Source: Streptomyces sp. NBC_00878
GTDB lineage: Bacteria > Actinomycetota > Actinomycetes > Streptomycetales > Streptomycetaceae
Assembly: GCF_026341515.1 (NCBI RefSeq)
Contig: NZ_JAPEOK010000001.1
Coordinates: 7,378,001 to 7,442,000, forward strand
Length of the DNA: 64,000 nt
Reading direction: 5' to 3'
The notes beneath the pieces were generated by a model that saw nothing but the letters and a program-made list of their open reading frames with translations, had not been told where the DNA came from and searched no databases. Positions 17,897 to 26,900 of the stretch are shown in pieces. The translations under genes were made by a program, and so were the position numbers. Every line of letters begins with the position of its first letter. Positions within the stretch are counted from its first letter, which is position 1.

Positions 17897-18520
17897 ATGA
17901 ACTCCACGACAGAGGTTCCTGTCCCCGCTGCCGCGCCCGTCCCCGCCCCGCTCAAGGTGGTGATCATCGTCGGCAGCAATCGGGAGGGCCGTTTCGGTCC
18001 GGTCGTCGCGGACTGGCTGCTGAGCCGGGTCCGCGACCGGGAGGACCTGGCGGTGGATGTCGTCGACGCCGCCGAGGTACGCCTCCCGACGGCGCTCTCC
18101 CACTCCCCGTCCGCCGAGGTGACCGCCGAGCTGGGCAAGGTCAGCCCGCACCTGGCCGGCGCCGACGCCTTCGTCGTCCTCACTCCCGAGTACAACCACT
18201 CCTTCCCCGCGTCCCTCAAGACCCTCATCGACTGGCACTTCCACGAGTGGCGGGCCAAGCCCGTCGCCTTCGTCTCGTACGGAGGCCTCTCGGGCGGCCT
18301 CCGCGCCGTGGAACAACTCCGCCAGGTCTTCGCCGAACTCCACGCCGTCACCGTCCGCGACACGGTGTCCTTCCACAACGCGGGCGCGTCCTTCGACGAC
18401 AAGGGCCACCACAAGGACCCCGCGGCGGCGGACGCGGCGGCGAAGGTGATGCTGGACCAACTGGCGTGGTGGGGGCTGGCGTTGAGGGAGGCCAAGTCGG
18501 TTCGGCCGTACGCGGGTTAG
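17897..18520 (+). CDS. NAD(P)H-dependent FMN reductase, SoxR target
   Basis: Flavodoxin-fold reductase of 207 residues. The FMN phosphate loop is GSNREGRFG near residue 26; PEYNHSFPASLKTLIDW near 96 is the family flavin-binding motif. ATG 17897 was preferred over ATG 17882 because the latter lies within the -10 element. In Streptomyces coelicolor an FMN reductase is among the known SoxR targets, and this gene has a good SoxR box. It probably helps cells meet redox-active compounds. No soxR gene is in the window. Confidence 0.87.
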   Translation: MNSTTEVPVPAAAPVPAPLKVVIIVGSNREGRFGPVVADWLLSRVRDREDLAVDVVDAAEVRLPTALSHSPSAEVTAELGKVSPHLAGADAFVVLTPEYNHSFPASLKTLIDWHFHEWRAKPVAFVSYGGLSGGLRAVEQLRQVFAELHAVTVRDTVSFHNAGASFDDKGHHKDPAAADAAAKVMLDQLAWWGLALREAKSVRPYAG

Positions 18521-18572
18521 GTCGGTAAAGGTACCGGCTGCCGAGGTGATGAGCCGTCGGCGCACACGAAAA

Positions 18573-18600
18573 CCGGGAGGCGCCGCGCGGCGCCTCCCGG
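18573..18600 (+). terminator. Rho-independent-type hairpin after FMN reductase
   Basis: Perfect 12-bp stem CCGGGAGGCGCC with loop GCGC, 50 bases after the reductase stop and preceded by AAAA. There is no T-run, as is usual in Streptomyces terminators. Confidence 0.75.
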
Positions 18601-18698
18601 CCAGAGTCAAGTGGCGAGGAGAGCGAAAGGACTTGAGTCCATTTGCAGTGAATGAGAAGGAAGCCCCGTCATGGCCTCGCCGTGGGCAACGCTAGCAC
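18601..18698. other. Short unassigned stretch before the MITE
   Basis: No gene recognised. By the CTAG insertion model this is the original sequence that followed the TerD-domain gene before the two mobile elements arrived. Confidence 0.4.
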
Positions 18699-18888
18699 CT
18701 AGGCCCTGTCGTTTGGATCATCTCGGCGTCGCGGGGCATGGCACGCGCATCTGCGGCGTTGTCGTCGGTCGCCAACGCTCCGCGTTGACTCCCTCCTCCG
18801 CCTTGCAGCTGCACGCGCCATGCCCCGCTCGGGTCGGCTGAGAAGAACCGCACCTCACGGCCGAGCTGATCCAAACGACAGGGCCTAG
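18699..18888. mobile_element. MITE-like element with perfect terminal inverted repeats
   Basis: A 182-bp core (18703-18884) has perfect 18-bp terminal inverted repeats GCCCTGTCGTTTGGATCA and is flanked by CTAG on both sides (18699-18702, 18885-18888), consistent with a 4-bp target duplication. A second inner pair of related segments (GGGGCATGGCACGCG against GCGCGCATGCCCC-like sequence) lets the whole element fold back. It has no coding capacity. The CTAG duplication resembles IS5-type insertion; the mobilising transposase is not in the window. Confidence 0.8.
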
Positions 18889-19890
18889 ATGAATGAGTCC
18901 GAGGGGTGTCGTTGCGGTCAGTGATCGTAGGCGGTCAGTGATCGCTTGATCGGTTGTCCGGTCTTGTCGTTGTGCCAGATCGCGGCGGTGAGCGCGAGGA
19001 TCCGGCACAGGACGCGGGCCGCTACCCCTGCCGGGCTCTTGCCGCCGTGTCGTTCCAGGTCGAGCTGTCCCTTGAGGGTCTGGTTGATCGATTCGATGAC
19101 CTGCCGCAGGGGCTTGAACAGGTGTGACCCGGCCCGCTCGGCCTCTCCCTTGCGGGCCGGCCGCAGCAGCTGAAGGTGACGCTCGGCAAGATCATGCTCG
19201 AACTCGCGGCCGTAGTAGTTCTTGTCCCCGATGATCGTCTGGCCGGGGCGGGCGGCTGCGGCATCGGGTGCGGTGTCGAGCATGTCGCGCAGCGTCTCGC
19301 GCTCGTCGGCCTTCGCGCCGGTGAGGGCGAACAGGACCGGCAGCCCGCCGAGTGTGCACACCAGGTGCAGCCGCAGCCCCCAGAAGTACCGTGAGTGCGA
19401 CGCGCAGTAACCGTACTCGGCCCAGCCTGCCAGGTCCGAGCGTTTCGCCGTCTCGCGGGAGCAGCCGCAGCCGACCGGGGTGGAGTCGACCAGCCACACA
19501 TCGTCGCTCCACAGCGAGGTGTCCCGGGCCAGGATCCGGATCATGCTGGTGAGCAGCGAGGACGCGGCACGCAGCCGCTTGTTGTAGCCGGACTGCTGGG
19601 GCACGTAGGGGAAGAGGTGGCCGAAGTCCCGCCCGACGCGGCGCAGCCAGCGCCGCTCGGAGGTGTAACCGAGCAGCGCCGACGTGACTGCGAGGGTGAC
19701 CAGTTCGGCGTCACTGAGCGTGGGCGCGATCCCGACGGCGGGCCGGTACGGGGCCAGCCACGGCGAAGCCTTCAACTCGTCGTCGATCCGGGCATAGAGT
19801 GCCGTTGCGAGGGTGTCCAGGTCTGTCTTCACACACTGACCTTGGACGCCCTCGTCTCATGTCCGCAGGCCATCCCTTGGACTCATTCAT
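18889..19890 (-). mobile_element. IS982-family insertion sequence
   Basis: 1002-bp element with 20-bp terminal inverted repeats starting ATGAATGAGTCC (18 of 20 match), flanked by CTAG at 18885-18888 and 19891-19894. It abuts the MITE, sharing the middle CTAG copy. Size and transposase type fit the IS982 family. The transposase is intact, so it may still be active. Confidence 0.88.
18918..19832 (-). CDS. IS982-family transposase
   Basis: DDE transposase of 304 residues filling the element above. The first catalytic Asp is in VWLVDSTPVGCG. The family block EYGYCASHSRYFWGLRLHL and the second Asp region IIGDKNYYG follow. RQVIESINQTLKGQLDLERH carries the probable catalytic Glu. GTG start at 19832. 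The frame is uninterrupted. Confidence 0.92.
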   Translation of the reverse strand: MKTDLDTLATALYARIDDELKASPWLAPYRPAVGIAPTLSDAELVTLAVTSALLGYTSERRWLRRVGRDFGHLFPYVPQQSGYNKRLRAASSLLTSMIRILARDTSLWSDDVWLVDSTPVGCGCSRETAKRSDLAGWAEYGYCASHSRYFWGLRLHLVCTLGGLPVLFALTGAKADERETLRDMLDTAPDAAAARPGQTIIGDKNYYGREFEHDLAERHLQLLRPARKGEAERAGSHLFKPLRQVIESINQTLKGQLDLERHGGKSPAGVAARVLCRILALTAAIWHNDKTGQPIKRSLTAYDH

Positions 19891-22062
19891 CTAGCCAGGG
19901 ATCAAGTCGCGCAGATTTTCGAGGGTGATGATCCGGGAGTCCGGGTGCAGTCCCTCGGGACGTTCGAGACCGATGTACATCACGGGCTCGTCCGGGACCG
20001 GCTCGCCGTCCCACAGATCCACGGCCGTGCTGTCGCCGGACATCAGGTCGATCAAATACCCCACCGTCAACTGCTCGCGCTCCACGAGGGCGCGCACCAC
20101 CTTCGACACCGACACCTGGTTCTCCTCGACCCGGTTGGCCGACGAGATGCCCTTCAGATACAGGTGCAGCCACTTCGCGCGCCACCGGCCGTCGTCCCCG
20201 CGCCGGAACACCAGCGGCAGCGCCACCCGGCCCACCCCGCGCAGCTCCGACTTCATCCGCACCGTGCGGGGCTCGAACGGTCGGCCTTTCTGCTCACCGT
20301 CGCGCAGCATGAAGCCGAAGAACGACTCCTCGACCTCCTCGAAGCTCTCGCCGGAGTAGATGTCGACCTGCGGAACGATGAATGCACTGCGCACCCGGTC
20401 CAGGGACAGGTTGATGAACTCCGAGGCCCCGTCGGGCGCCTCGGTGACATCGCCCGAATGCTCGCCCCCGACACCCGTGAGGGCCGTGTAGGAGAGCCAG
20501 GAGTCGGTGCTGTAGTCGCTGTGGAGAAGCAGCGCCGACAGGTCGTAGTCGGTCCGGTCCTCGGTCTCCTTCCAGTACACGAAGAAGCGGAGCTGTTCGC
20601 CGTCGACCGCCGAGACCGAACCTCGCGGCAGTACGCCGAGCCCGGCCGCGGTCGCCCTGCCGCTGAGCGGGAGCGCCACGTCGAGGACGTCGGGGTCGAG
20701 CAGCAGCCGGCCCGGAGCCGGGAGCCGACGGCGTATCTCGGCGTCGAGGGCGGCGATCAGACGGTCGCGGTCGGCGGCCGGTACCGGCCGCCGAAAGTCG
20801 GGGGTCACCCAGGCGCGGCCCCGGCGGTTGACGAAGATGCGGGGTTCGTCGCTCTCCCGCTCCCGGTTGTGGAAGTGCTCGCGTACCGAGAGCACGACCC
20901 GGCCGGAGACCTCGGGAGCGACCCGCACCGCGGCGGCCACCACCGCGTCCCGTTCCTCCTGGTCGGCGGCGATGCGCAGCAGGAGGTCCAGGGCGCGGAA
21001 CAGCTTGCCGGGAGCGGACCGCAGCAGCTTCACAGCACCGGGGACGTCGGACTCGTCGAGCAGCTTCTCGACCCGGCTGTCGAAGGAGCGCGCCTCTTTC
21101 TCGCCCCGCGCGACGGCGAACACATCGGCGGCGTGCGGCCAGCGCGGGTACTCGTGCGGGTGGAGACGCTCACCGAGCCGCTTGAAGGGCTCGCGGTGTG
21201 CGTGCACGTCGGCGAGCTTGGCGGGGTTCGCCGCGACCACGGCGTCGAGGCCCGCGAGCAGCCCTCGACGCAGCGGCCGCGACAGCGCCCGGAACCGGGT
21301 CGGCTCCTGGAGCGTCACGTCGCCGCCCGACAGTGCGCAGGCCAGCCGCAGCACATCGGTGACGGTGTCGAGGAGAAGGTCCGCCCCGTCGCCGAGGCGG
21401 GCCTCGTTGACGACCGCCCGGTTCTCCCGCACGGGGATCGCCTCCGGCTGGGGGCCCAGCGCGCACCGCCCGGCGAGGGCCTTCAGGTCACGCAGGTCGT
21501 CCTCGCCCAGCGGCGTCGTGCTACCCGCCAATGCCAGGTACAGGTCGGTGAGTTCGTCGTCCAGGTCCCGGCCGAGATGCAGGACGGTGACCCGGTCGCC
21601 CGCCGAGGCGATCAGCTCGTCCTGCGCCGCGAGCATCTCCTCGTAGGTGTGCTGGTAGCGGCCGTACGCGGGGAGGCTGAGCAGGTCCAGCACCCCGTGC
21701 GCCAGCTGCGTCAGCACGTTCTCGCGCGACTTCTCGTCGCCGAGCGCCTTCGCCACGCACCGCATCCAGAACTCTTCGGTATCCGGCACGTTCGCCGGGA
21801 AGTCGATGAAGTACGAGTTGTGCCGGACGTGGTCGCCCACCATCTCGCTCACGGTACGCAGCGTCTGCTTGGCAGTGTGCACGACCGCGGCCTCGGACAG
21901 CCCCGACAGCCGCTCCAGCAGCTCCGCCGAGAGCTTGAAACCCACGGACGTCAGCGCCGCGTCGAACTGCCGCGCGGCGATGGCTCCTTCCCCGGCGGAG
22001 CCCTGGGGGAAAGAAAGGCGGTGGGTGTGCCGGATGACCAGCGATTCGAGACTGTGCGCCAT
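19891..22062 (-). CDS. Large protein with C-terminal TerD-like domain
   Basis: Protein of 723 residues with no membrane segment or signal. The last 250 residues resemble the TerD/TerZ fold of the tellurite-stress proteins (LRFFVYWKETEDRTDYDLSA, then GGEHSGDVTEAPDGASEFI and VDIYSGESFEEV). The first 450 residues are mostly helical and not assigned; the protein resembles large uncharacterised actinobacterial and myxobacterial TerD proteins. Start at ATG 22062; longer readings run into non-coding composition. Its TAG stop lies inside the CTAG target site of the IS982 element, so the native stop seems to have been recreated by the duplication. Function unknown; TerD proteins bind calcium and work in stress responses. 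Confidence 0.75.
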   Translation of the reverse strand: MAHSLESLVIRHTHRLSFPQGSAGEGAIAARQFDAALTSVGFKLSAELLERLSGLSEAAVVHTAKQTLRTVSEMVGDHVRHNSYFIDFPANVPDTEEFWMRCVAKALGDEKSRENVLTQLAHGVLDLLSLPAYGRYQHTYEEMLAAQDELIASAGDRVTVLHLGRDLDDELTDLYLALAGSTTPLGEDDLRDLKALAGRCALGPQPEAIPVRENRAVVNEARLGDGADLLLDTVTDVLRLACALSGGDVTLQEPTRFRALSRPLRRGLLAGLDAVVAANPAKLADVHAHREPFKRLGERLHPHEYPRWPHAADVFAVARGEKEARSFDSRVEKLLDESDVPGAVKLLRSAPGKLFRALDLLLRIAADQEERDAVVAAAVRVAPEVSGRVVLSVREHFHNRERESDEPRIFVNRRGRAWVTPDFRRPVPAADRDRLIAALDAEIRRRLPAPGRLLLDPDVLDVALPLSGRATAAGLGVLPRGSVSAVDGEQLRFFVYWKETEDRTDYDLSALLLHSDYSTDSWLSYTALTGVGGEHSGDVTEAPDGASEFINLSLDRVRSAFIVPQVDIYSGESFEEVEESFFGFMLRDGEQKGRPFEPRTVRMKSELRGVGRVALPLVFRRGDDGRWRAKWLHLYLKGISSANRVEENQVSVSKVVRALVEREQLTVGYLIDLMSGDSTAVDLWDGEPVPDEPVMYIGLERPEGLHPDSRIITLENLRDLIPG

Positions 22063-22276
22063 CCAGGGATGATCGCAGAGGCATACGAGCCAACGCACAG
22101 CAGTTTCCGCACGCGCCCCGACGCCGCGATCACTCCCGCCGCAGCAATCCCATCTCACCCGCGACCGAAAGGAAGGTACGGGACAGCCACAAACGCTGTC
22201 CGCCGTCCCAAAGCGTCCATTCATGCTGGGTGGAAGCAGGCCTGAGGAATTGACGTGCCCAACGTGACCATGAGCG

Positions 22277-22708
22277 CTACGCCGTGTGTTCGTGCGGGTC
22301 GGCCCCCGCCGCGAGCAGAAGCGCGGCAGTTTCCGGATAGGGGCCGCGGATAGCCCAGTTGAGAGGAGTGCGGCCCGTGCCGTGGTCTTCGCGGAGGTTC
22401 GGGTCGGCGCCGTGAGCGAGCAACTCGCGCACGGTGTCGGTATGCCCCCAGCATGCGGCTGCGCACAGGGGTGTGCCTTCCGAGCCGTGTCCACTCTCGG
22501 TGTCGGGCGAGGCCCCGGCTGCGAGGAGCAGGCGGACAACGTCAGCGGCCCCCTGCACGGATGCCGCGTACAAAGGGGTGGTGCCCTCAGCGTTCGCTGC
22601 TTCTGCCTGAGCTCCAGTTCGCAGAAGCGCTGCGACATGCGCGGTGTCCTCCAACATGGCAGCCACGACAAGGTACTTGGAGAGTTTCTTCCGCCGACGC
22701 CGGTTCAC
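22277..22708 (-). CDS. Ankyrin-repeat protein
   Basis: Small cytoplasmic protein of about 143 residues made of ankyrin repeats. Units read GTTPLYAASVQGAADVVRLLLAAG, then GTPLCAAACWGHTDTVRELLAHG and TPLNWAIRGPYPETAALLLAAG. GTG 22708 is preferred; a TTG at 22735 would add nine residues. The basic N-terminus (NRRRRKKL) precedes the repeats. Partner unknown. It follows the phosphotransferase-like gene on the same strand with at most 30 bases between. Confidence 0.8.
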   Translation of the reverse strand: MNRRRRKKLSKYLVVAAMLEDTAHVAALLRTGAQAEAANAEGTTPLYAASVQGAADVVRLLLAAGASPDTESGHGSEGTPLCAAACWGHTDTVRELLAHGADPNLREDHGTGRTPLNWAIRGPYPETAALLLAAGADPHEHTA

Positions 22709-22735
22709 GGGAGTTGAGGTTACCTGGGGGCGCAA

Positions 22736-23647
22736 CTACGCCGCGCAGTCGGCGAGGGCTTCGGCCACCGCGCGATGCCCTACGGCGGCGAGTACGGGAT
22801 TGGTGACCCGGTAATAGTGCTCCGCGACCAGCCCGAAACACAGGGCCCACCCCCGCCCCCGAGCCCAGGTGGCGTCGTCGACGTCGGCCGCGTCGCGGAA
22901 AAGACTGCGGGTCTCGGCATTGAAGACGGCCCAGGCGGCGACTGCGTCGGCCGCCGGGTCCCCGACGCCGAGGCCGCCGAAGTCGATGACCGCACTGAGG
23001 CGGCCTCCCCGGGCGAGCAGGTTGCCCGGCAGGAGGTCGCCGTGGAGCCAGACCGGGTCGCCGTCCCGCTGGGGGAGCCGCAGGGCGTCCTCCCAGGCGG
23101 CGGTCGCGATGTCCTCGTCCAGCGTGCTGACCGCGCCCAGGTCGCGGATCGCGGCACGGACGTCGTCGTCACCGCCGTCGGTGAGGGGTCCGCCACGCCA
23201 GGAGGGCGGCCCACCGGTGGCGTCGACTGTCCGCAGCGCAGCAACGAAACGCCCCAACTCGACGGCAGCGTACGCGAGTTCGGCGTCGCCGCTGAGCGGC
23301 GCGTCATAGACGTTGTCGCCGTCGAGCCAGCGGAACACGCTCCACGGCAGCGCGTACCCCTCGCCGGGCGCCCCCTTGGCGAGCGGCACGGGGACCGCGA
23401 GCGGCAGCTGCGGCGCGAGCCGCGGCAGCCACCGCTGCTCCTTGTCCACCTGCCGGGCCCCGTCGGGCAGCCGCGGCAGCCGTACGACCATGTCGTCGCC
23501 CAGCCGGTACATGGCGTTGTCGGTCCCGGCGGACACGACCTCCTTCACCGGCAGCCCGGCCCACTCGGGGAACTGCTCCGCGACCAGCCGACCGACGAGC
23601 GCCGCGCTGATGTCGAGTTCGTCGGGGTGCATTTTCGGACCGGGCAT
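22736..23647 (-). CDS. Aminoglycoside phosphotransferase-like kinase
   Basis: Cytoplasmic protein kinase-fold enzyme of 303 residues in the APH/choline kinase group. The catalytic loop WLHGDLLPGNLLARGG, the metal site VIDFGGLGVGDPAADA and an N-terminal VSAGTDNAMYRLG nucleotide loop are clear. Many such genes in Streptomyces do not confer antibiotic resistance, so the true substrate (aminoglycoside, sugar or other small molecule) cannot be read from sequence. ATG at 23647. Confidence 0.87.
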   Translation of the reverse strand: MPGPKMHPDELDISAALVGRLVAEQFPEWAGLPVKEVVSAGTDNAMYRLGDDMVVRLPRLPDGARQVDKEQRWLPRLAPQLPLAVPVPLAKGAPGEGYALPWSVFRWLDGDNVYDAPLSGDAELAYAAVELGRFVAALRTVDATGGPPSWRGGPLTDGGDDDVRAAIRDLGAVSTLDEDIATAAWEDALRLPQRDGDPVWLHGDLLPGNLLARGGRLSAVIDFGGLGVGDPAADAVAAWAVFNAETRSLFRDAADVDDATWARGRGWALCFGLVAEHYYRVTNPVLAAVGHRAVAEALADCAA

Positions 23648-23932
23648 GGGCCTCCGTCGGTAGTCGTCGAGCGCTGGAGCGTATCCATGTCGACTCGTCG
23701 GCCTCCACAGCTTTTTGACGGTGTGAACGCGCGCAGCCGTGACACGGTGCGCAAGGGTGTGCAGTAACGATTCGGCAAAGCGTGCTGCCCAGACGTCGGC
23801 ATAGCAGAGCGAACTGGATCTTTTCCGACCTTGTTTTTAGGTGTCCAGTGAATGAAAGTTCCTCCACAAGTTGTGCGCTGAGTGACCAGCGATGTGCACG
23901 GTGTGTAGGGGGCGGGGGAATTGCTGAGTTCT

Positions 23933-26900
23933 GTGTCTGCGCGCGCTCGCGTGCTGATCGTGGCGTTGGTGCTGTCCGTAGTCGCGGGCGGCGGCTGGCT
24001 GATCAGGGTCACGGTCGACGGGTCGGGCGGGTCGAGCGGGTCGACGAGCGAGGCGTACCGGGGTCCCCGACCGGCCGCACAGCAGGAAGCGGTATCGTCC
24101 AAGGAGCGGCGGGAGCAGACCAAGGACCTCGCCAAGGCGACGAAGCCGCACGGTCTGCCCGCGACGCGGACCAAGCCGACCACCGCCGCACAGATCCAGC
24201 TGCATGAGCAGAACCAGCGGCAGTTGAAGGCAGCTGGTCCCAAATCCGAGTCCGCGTCCAAGCCTGACAAGTCCGAGTCCGCGTCCAGGTCCGAGTCCAA
24301 GCCCGAGGGTGTGGCCTCCGGGTCTGGCGGCGGTATCCGTCCGGCCTCCTACGTGAGCGGTGCGGGTGCGGCAGCCGCGGCGTATTCGTCTGGTGCCCTG
24401 TGGCAGGTGACGGCCGATCCGTTCGGAAACACGGCTGCCCAGCAGGGCGGGTTCCTGATGTCGCTGGGCAACCACATCGGTGCCGCGGTCCCCGGGGAAC
24501 CCCTGCAACTGTCCGCCGCGATCTACCAGGCCGGTGGTGCCATTGGTGAAGTGCACCCGGTCAAGGTGCGCTGGCAGCTTGAGGACTACTGCGCCGACGC
24601 ACCGGATCAGTATTTCGATTTTGGCCAGACAGTGCAGGCGCCCACGCTGAACACCGGGGTTGAACTGCCGGTGGTCAACGCGTCGATCACGCTGCCCGCG
24701 ACCAACTGCACGAAGGCGGATCCGAAGTACTTCATCTACGTCTGCACGACGGTGACGGACGATCCCACGGACGTGGAATCCTGCGGCTCGCAGAACTCCT
24801 ACCAGATCGTTCCGGCTCTGCCGGAGGGCGCGGCGTGCGCGGCGGTGTGCGGCGACGCGAGCGGCTCGGTGGGTACCACGGTGATGCGTGCGGACCCTGT
24901 GAGTACGGCGACGGGCGCGTTCACCGAGCCGTTCACCGACGCCCAGGTCGCCGCGCCGGGTGTGCCGTTGACGGTCGGGCGGGTGTACTCCTCGGACAAC
25001 ACGCTGACCGGAGCGCTGGGCAAGGGCTGGCAACTGCCGTGGGAGACGCGGCTGCAGTTCGAGGCGGACGGTGACGCGGTCCTGGTCGGTGAGGGCGGTA
25101 CCCGGCACACCTTCGCCAAGACGTCCGGCGGGACGTTCACCACTCCCGGGGAGTCCCGCTCCAAGCTGGCCGCGGACGGCAGCGGTTTCAAGGTCACGAC
25201 CGCTGATCAATCGACGTACGGGTTCAACGCCTCAGGTCAGTTGACGGCCGTGAAGGATCGTACCGGCCGGGGTCTGACGCTGGCGTACACCGGCGGTCGG
25301 CCCACGGAGATCACGGACGCGGCCGGGCGGAAGGCTTCCCTTGCCTACGTCGGTGACCGGCTGGACAAGGTGACGCTGGCCGACGGCCGGTTCGTCGACT
25401 ACGCCTACACCGGTGACCGGTTGACGGGCGTGACCGCGTTGGACGGCAAGGCGGAGATCTACGGCTACAACGCCTCCGGCTTCCTGGACAAGGTCACGAA
25501 CGCACGGGGCAAGGCTGTCACGTCGAACATCTACGACGCGCAGGGCCGGGTGACGTCCCAGACCGACGCGACCGGCCACACGGCCAGGTTCGCGTACTCG
25601 AAGAACGGAGTGTTCGACCAGGTCGACGTCACCGCTCCGGACCAGGGTGTGTGGACGGACGTCTACTACAAGAACGTCCTGTTCACGCAGCTCGATCCGC
25701 TGAACAACAAGAGCTACTACCGCTACGACAAGTTCTTCAACCGCACGAGCGCGGTCGATGCGGAGATCCGCGAGACCCAGTGGGACTTCGACACGTCCGG
25801 CCGGATGAAGCGCCGGGCCAATGCCGCTTCGGACGAGTACTGGACGTACGACGCCAAGGGCAATGTCGCCACGTACGAGGACGGCGAGTCCAACGACACC
25901 GTCTTCGGCTACAACGCGAACAACCAGCTGATCTCGGTCAAGGACGCGCTGGGCAAGACGACGACGTACGGCTACAACGCCACCACCGGGCTGCTGGAGA
26001 CGTCCACCACGGCGCGCGGCAAGACCACCGCGTACGGCTATGACACCAGCGGCAACCTGGCGTCGGTCACCACGCCGAAGGGCAACAAGACCACCTACAC
26101 CCATGACGCTTCGGGCCGGGTGAAGACGGTCGTCGACCCGCGCGGCAACGTCAGCGGTGCGGATCCGGCAAAGTACACGACGGCGTTCACGTACGACGAC
26201 GCCGACCGCACCACGTCGGTCACCGACGCCCGCGGCAGTACCACCGCCTACGACTACGACGAGGTCGGCAACCTCATCACGCTCACCGACGCCGCCCGGC
26301 GCGTCACCACCTACGCCTACAACGACGCCAGCCAGCTGTACCTGATCACCGATCCGGTCCAGAAGCAGACCAGTCTCGGCTACGACCCGGCGGGCCGCCT
26401 GAACCAGGAGATCAACCGCCGGGGCGCGAAGGTCACGTACCGGTACGACAAGGCCGGCAACCAGATCCAGGTCGTGAGCGCCCGTGGCAACGCCACCGGG
26501 GCCGACGCGTCGCAGTACACGTGGGCGATCGGCTACGACAAGGCCGGCAACCGCAAGACGGTCACCGACCCGCTGGGCAAGACCACGGCGTTCACCTGGG
26601 ACGCGGACAACCAGCCGCTGTCCACCACGGACCCGCTGAACCACACCCGGCGTGTCGTCTATGACGACAACGGCAACGTCACCGAGACCTACGACGGTCT
26701 CAACCGCGGCATGAAGCTGGTCTACGACGACAACGACCGCCTCCTGTCGTCGAAGACCTGGGCCGGCTACCTCACCTCGTACGAGTACGACGACGACGGG
26801 AACCTGACCGCCGAGGTCTCCCCGGAGGCCGAGCGCACCACGCACGGTTATGACGACGACGGCAACCTGGCCGCCACGGTCGACCCGCGCGGCAACGTCA

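Noticed and set aside
19945..22245. Long plus-strand frame opposite the TerD-domain gene
   Set aside because: Shadow frame with no recognisable fold, overlapping the promoter of the real gene.
22736..23647. Antibiotic resistance gene call for the APH-like protein
   Set aside because: The fold is common in non-resistance kinases and no close match to a characterised resistance enzyme can be read from the sequence.
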